A stretch of 64,000 bases of DNA from Flavobacterium aquatile LMG 4008 = ATCC 11947. GTDB taxonomy: Bacteria > Bacteroidota > Bacteroidia > Flavobacteriales > Flavobacteriaceae. A program made the position numbers and the translations under genes. The DNA lies in contig NZ_JRHH01000001.1 in the NCBI RefSeq assembly GCF_000757385.1, positions 310,001-374,000 of the forward strand. The letters run 5' to 3'. This document shows, piece by piece, positions 61,162 to 64,000 of this stretch. Within the stretch, counting starts at the first letter, position 1, and every line of letters begins with the position of its first letter. The notes beneath the pieces are model-generated. The model was given only the letters and a program-made list of their open reading frames with translations. It ran no database searches and was not told the DNA's origin.

Positions 61162-61195
61162 CAAAAAAATCCGTTTGAATTACCAAACGGATTTT
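61162..61195. terminator. lysS terminator
   Basis: AAAATCCGTTTG / CAAACGGATTTT stem with loop AATTAC. On the minus strand it is followed by a T-run. Confidence 0.88.
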
Positions 61196-61233
61196 AACTT
61201 ATATCGATAAATTAGTTTCTTTAGAGAAGCGTT

Positions 61234-62931
61234 TTACTTTCCTAAATATTCTACAATTTTAGCATCGCCATTAACCACTACTTTCATCAATCCGTGTTTG
61301 CTAATGCCTTTGCTTGCAGCATCCCATTTTTTGCCACTTAAAGCCGATTTCTCTTTTAAATCACCAATCGAAATTCCTTCATTTGCTTTCAAGATTTCGA
61401 TAATCCATTTTTCATCTTCCGTCAATTCGATTTGCTTTTTCTCTGGACGCATTTGAGGGAAAAACAACACCTCTTGAATAGAAGGATTATTGGTCAAGAA
61501 CATGATTAATCTATCCATTCCAATTCCCAATCCAGATGTTGGTGGCATTCCGTATTCTAAAGCTCTCAAGAAGTCTTCATCTATAATTCCGTTAGCTTCA
61601 TCATCACCTTTTTCAGAAAGTGCCATTTGAGCTTCAAATCGTTCGCGTTGATCAATTGGGTCATTCAATTCTGAGTAGGCATTGGCAATTTCTTTACCGC
61701 AAACCATCAACTCAAAACGCTCTGTCAATTCAGGATTATCTCTGTGTGATTTACACAACGGCGACATCTCCTTAGGATAATCAGTTATAAACGTTGGCTG
61801 AATAAAATTCCCTTCACATTTAGCTCCAAAAATCTCATCAATTAATTTTCCTTTACCCATGGTCGCATCAACTTCAATTCCCATTGATTTTGCTGCTTCA
61901 AAAAGTTCTGCTTCCGTTTTACCCGAAATATCAAATCCTGTAAAGTTTTTAATTGCATCGGTCATTGTAACTCTTGCATAAGGCGCTTTAAAACTTACTT
62001 TATGTTCGCCAAAAGTCGCGTCTGTAGTACCGTTTACGGCATTGGCACAATGTTCCAATAGGTTTTCGGTAAACTCCATCATCCAGTTGTAGTCTTTGTA
62101 CGCTACATATATTTCCATTGCGGTAAATTCAGGATTATGCGTTCTGTCCATTCCTTCATTTCTAAAGTTTTTCGAGAATTCATAAACACCGTCAAATCCA
62201 CCAACAATCAATCGTTTTAAGTACAATTCATTCGCAATTCTCAAATACAAAGGAATATCCAAAGCATTGTGGTGCGAAATAAATGGTCGTGCCGCAGCAC
62301 CACCAGGAATGGCTTGCAAAATTGGAGTTTCAACCTCCATATATCCAGCGTCGTTAAAGAAATTTCGCATGGCAGAAAAAAGTTTGGTTCTTTTTACAAA
62401 AACTTCTTTCACATTTGGGTTAACTACCAAATCCACATAACGCATTCTGTATCGCAATTCGGCGTCATTAAAAGCATCGTGTACTTTTCCTTCTTCATCT
62501 ACTTTTGGTAGAGGCAAAGGTCGAAGTGTTTTACTTAGAAAAGTAAAATTTTTAACCATTACACATTGAGCACCCACTTTAGTAGTAAAAAGTTCGCCTT
62601 CAACTCCAATAAAATCACCTAAATCAGTCAGTTTTTTAAAAACCTGATTGTAAAGCGTTTTATCTTCGCCCTCGCAAATTACATCTCGGTTAAAATACAA
62701 CTGCATTCTGCCTTCACTGTCTTGCAACTCTGCAAAACATGCTTTTCCTTGGTCGCGAACACTCATCAATCTACCAGCAAGAACCACCTTTTTACCGTCT
62801 TCAAAATTTTCCTTCACCTGTTTAGAAGTGTCCTTCACAGGATATAAATCTGCAGGATAAGGGTTAATTCCAAGTTCGCGTAAACCGTTAAGTTTTTCTC
62901 GTCTAATGATTTCTTGTTCCGAAAGTTGCAT
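61234..62931 (-). CDS. lysS: Lysyl-tRNA synthetase (class II)
   Basis: The 565-residue class II LysRS starts with the OB-fold anticodon-binding domain (VVLAGRLMSVRDQGKACFAELQDSEGRMQLYF). The catalytic core has RYRMRYVDLVVNP, FMEVETP-like YMEVETPILQAIPGGAAARPF (motif 1), FRNEGMDRTHNPEFTAMEIYVAY (motif 2) and GLGIGMDRLIMFL (motif 3). It is longer than the roughly 500 residues of E. coli LysS because of a C-terminal extension of about 65 residues (QIELTEDEKWIIEILKANEGISIGDLKEKSALSGKKWDAASKGISKHGLMKV) that looks like a winged helix, as in many Bacteroidota. Confidence 0.97.
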   Translation of the reverse strand: MQLSEQEIIRREKLNGLRELGINPYPADLYPVKDTSKQVKENFEDGKKVVLAGRLMSVRDQGKACFAELQDSEGRMQLYFNRDVICEGEDKTLYNQVFKKLTDLGDFIGVEGELFTTKVGAQCVMVKNFTFLSKTLRPLPLPKVDEEGKVHDAFNDAELRYRMRYVDLVVNPNVKEVFVKRTKLFSAMRNFFNDAGYMEVETPILQAIPGGAAARPFISHHNALDIPLYLRIANELYLKRLIVGGFDGVYEFSKNFRNEGMDRTHNPEFTAMEIYVAYKDYNWMMEFTENLLEHCANAVNGTTDATFGEHKVSFKAPYARVTMTDAIKNFTGFDISGKTEAELFEAAKSMGIEVDATMGKGKLIDEIFGAKCEGNFIQPTFITDYPKEMSPLCKSHRDNPELTERFELMVCGKEIANAYSELNDPIDQRERFEAQMALSEKGDDEANGIIDEDFLRALEYGMPPTSGLGIGMDRLIMFLTNNPSIQEVLFFPQMRPEKKQIELTEDEKWIIEILKANEGISIGDLKEKSALSGKKWDAASKGISKHGLMKVVVNGDAKIVEYLGK

Positions 62932-62953
62932 AGTAGTTTTGTATTTAAGCGTG

Positions 62954-62961
62954 CAAAGATA
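62954..62961 (-). promoter_or_regulatory. -7 promoter element of lysS
   Basis: The minus strand reads TATCTTTG (TAnnTTTG), 22 bases before the ATG at 62931. Confidence 0.6.
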
Positions 62962-63059
62962 GGTATTAGTTTAAAAGTTTAAAAGTTTATAGTTTAAAAG
63001 TTTGTTGGGTATCAGTCTAACTGCAAACTGCTACTGAATACTGAACACTTTTTTTATAA

Positions 63060-63160
63060 GGAGCGAATGGCTTGGGCGTTTTTGTAATCCGTTTTCCTGC
63101 TGTCCGTTCTATCTTTTTCTTTGAAAATAAAGAAAAAGGATGCCACTACCATCAGGGCTA
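63060..63160 (+). repeat. Dispersed AGGGCTA element, copy G
   Basis: Starts GGAGCGAATGGCTTGGG, has TCCTGCTGTCCG and a CTTTTTCTTTG/AAAGAAAAAG stem and ends ATCAGGGCTA. It is preceded by AGTTTAAA tandem repeats (62967-63005) and a CTGAATACTGAACACT run. Confidence 0.82.
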
Positions 63161-63178
63161 AAAAGTAATTTATTTTTA

Positions 63179-63186
63179 TATATTTG
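63179..63186 (+). promoter_or_regulatory. -7 promoter element of the lipoprotein gene at 63209
   Basis: TATATTTG fully matches TAnnTTTG, 22 bases before the ATG. It lies only 18 bases after the AGGGCTA element, so the promoter cannot have its -33 outside that element's edge. Confidence 0.6.
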
Positions 63187-63208
63187 TAGACTAATCAACC
63201 ACCCAATT

Positions 63209-63946
63209 ATGAAATATAGTAACTATTTAGTAGTGCTTTTGTTTGCTATAACGTTAACAAGTTGCACCTTCACAGAAAACATTTATTTAAACGAAGACGG
63301 AACAGGGAAATTCTCCATCGACATGGACGGTTCGGGATTAATGGCTATGATTCCAGAAGACTCAATCAAAACTCAGAAAGCAGTCGATACTACTTTTTCT
63401 TTCAAAGATTTATTTGCTGGAAAAAGCGATAGTATTTCCAAACTTCCAAAAGCAGATCAAGACCGTTTAAAGAAACTAGAAAATTTTTCGGTTAGAACCA
63501 AAATGGATCCTACCGATAAACAGTTTATATTTAGCATGTTCACCGATTTTAAAAATGTTGGTGATTTACAAGACGCTTTGGCAACGATGAATCAAGCAAA
63601 AGGTTCTTCTAAAGATGCCGATAATCCACTTTTAGCTGCTGGCGGAATAGGAAGTAATAATTCTGATTTGAAATACACTTACGACGGTAAAAAATTCACA
63701 AGAAAAGCCACCGTATTAAAAAAGGAAATTCTCGAAGTAGAAAACGATTCGGCAGAAGCCTACAAAATGATATTTGAATCGTCGACTTATGTTATAAAAT
63801 ACCATTTCCCTAAAAGAGTAAAAAAGGTTTCCAATTCAACAGCACTTTTTAGTGAAGACAGAAAATCGGTTACCATTGAATATCCATTTAGTGAATACAT
63901 GGAAAATCCAGACAAATTAAATTTTGAAGTAGAATTCGAAAAATAA
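63209..63946 (+). CDS. Hypothetical lipoprotein
   Basis: The 245-residue protein starts at ATG 63209 (MKYSNYLVVLLFAITLTSCTF, lipoprotein signal); the longer frame from 63140 runs through the AGGGCTA element and the -7 box and is not coding. The mature part starts TENIYLNEDGTGKFSIDMDGSGLMAMI, a pattern shared with a family of Bacteroidota lipoproteins of unknown role, and contains DRLKKLENFSVRTKMDPTDKQFIFSMFTDFKNVGDLQDAL. It ends with a beta segment (KSVTIEYPFSEYMENPDKLNFEVEFEK). No catalytic motif is visible. Confidence 0.8.
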   Translation: MKYSNYLVVLLFAITLTSCTFTENIYLNEDGTGKFSIDMDGSGLMAMIPEDSIKTQKAVDTTFSFKDLFAGKSDSISKLPKADQDRLKKLENFSVRTKMDPTDKQFIFSMFTDFKNVGDLQDALATMNQAKGSSKDADNPLLAAGGIGSNNSDLKYTYDGKKFTRKATVLKKEILEVENDSAEAYKMIFESSTYVIKYHFPKRVKKVSNSTALFSEDRKSVTIEYPFSEYMENPDKLNFEVEFEK

Positions 63947-63968
63947 TTTACACCTATTAAATATACAG

Positions 63969-64000
63969 AGCAACATTTAGTAAAATAGATGTTGCTTTTT
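63969..64000 (+). terminator. Terminator at the window end
   Basis: AGCAACAT / ATGTTGCT stem with a 12-base loop and a T-run reaching the window edge. Confidence 0.75.

Noticed and set aside
63140..63208. N-terminal extension of the last lipoprotein
   Set aside because: It is encoded by the end of an AGGGCTA element and the -7 element, and would bury the lipoprotein signal.
1..64000. tRNA, rRNA or prophage genes
   Set aside because: No cloverleaf-type sequences, rRNA segments, integrase, terminase or capsid genes were recognised on either strand by reading; tRNAscan-SE and an Rfam search would be needed to exclude short RNAs formally.

Overview
The window is AT-rich DNA from a member of the Bacteroidota, most likely the family Flavobacteriaceae (Flavobacterium-like). 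The evidence is the type IX secretion (T9SS) C-terminal sorting domains, lipoproteins with S-C-(S/K)-x-D signals, GSCFA, DUF3667, DUF4230 and DUF5522 family proteins, very weak Shine-Dalgarno sequences, and many copies of the Bacteroidota -7 promoter element TAnnTTTG. I saw no rRNA or tRNA gene and no CRISPR array.

Layout. 1-9.3 kb: housekeeping genes (partial LemA, MerR regulator, M23 peptidase, SRPBCC protein, alaS, a lipoprotein, RidA, DUF3667, ABC exporter). 9.4-21.3 kb: GSCFA, a small lipoprotein, DUF4230, then a signalling operon (small membrane protein, two tandem TPR histidine kinases, one LuxR-type response regulator), then a SUMF1-like secreted protein and a 1037-residue repeat protein with a T9SS domain. 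Three promoters in this block share one architecture: AATACG-N8-CGTATT placed exactly 41 nt upstream of the -7 element. This looks like a local regulon of the kinase/regulator operon. 21.3-35 kb: rhodanese and TetR regulator, then a nearly complete phenylacetate catabolic cluster in the order paaE, A, B, C, D, G, a four-helix-bundle gene, H, I, J, Z, F, Y. TAAC-N4-GTTA operators lie in front of both tetR and paaE. The ligase gene paaK is not in the window. 35-39.5 kb: branched-chain 2-oxoacid dehydrogenase E2, branched-chain aminotransferase and a fused E1 alpha/beta. 40-48 kb: DUF4136 lipoprotein, urocanase, a small DUF5522 gene, two tandem VGIGTTTP secreted proteins and another T9SS protein. 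48-51.3 kb: D-cysteine desulfhydrase/ACC deaminase homologue, LysM glucosaminidase, hemL. 51.3-55.8 kb: two CpxP/Spy-like proteins and a probable copper-linked cluster (CNGKCH membrane protein, MbnP-like lipoprotein, di-haem MbnH/MauG-like protein, barrel protein). 55.9-61.2 kb: an accessory island between terminators with a nucleotidyltransferase-DUF262-nuclease-like operon (candidate defence system), a tandem array of 43-bp palindromic units, and two orphan genes bracketed by 66-bp direct repeats. 61.2-64 kb: lysS and a lipoprotein.

Short dispersed repeats are abundant in the spacers, especially inside the paa cluster. Relics of the same repeat types also sit inside coding sequences (GSCFA protein, E2 linkers, E1). 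Seven copies of an element ending in ATCAGGGCTA (ATCTGGGCTA in one) were found.
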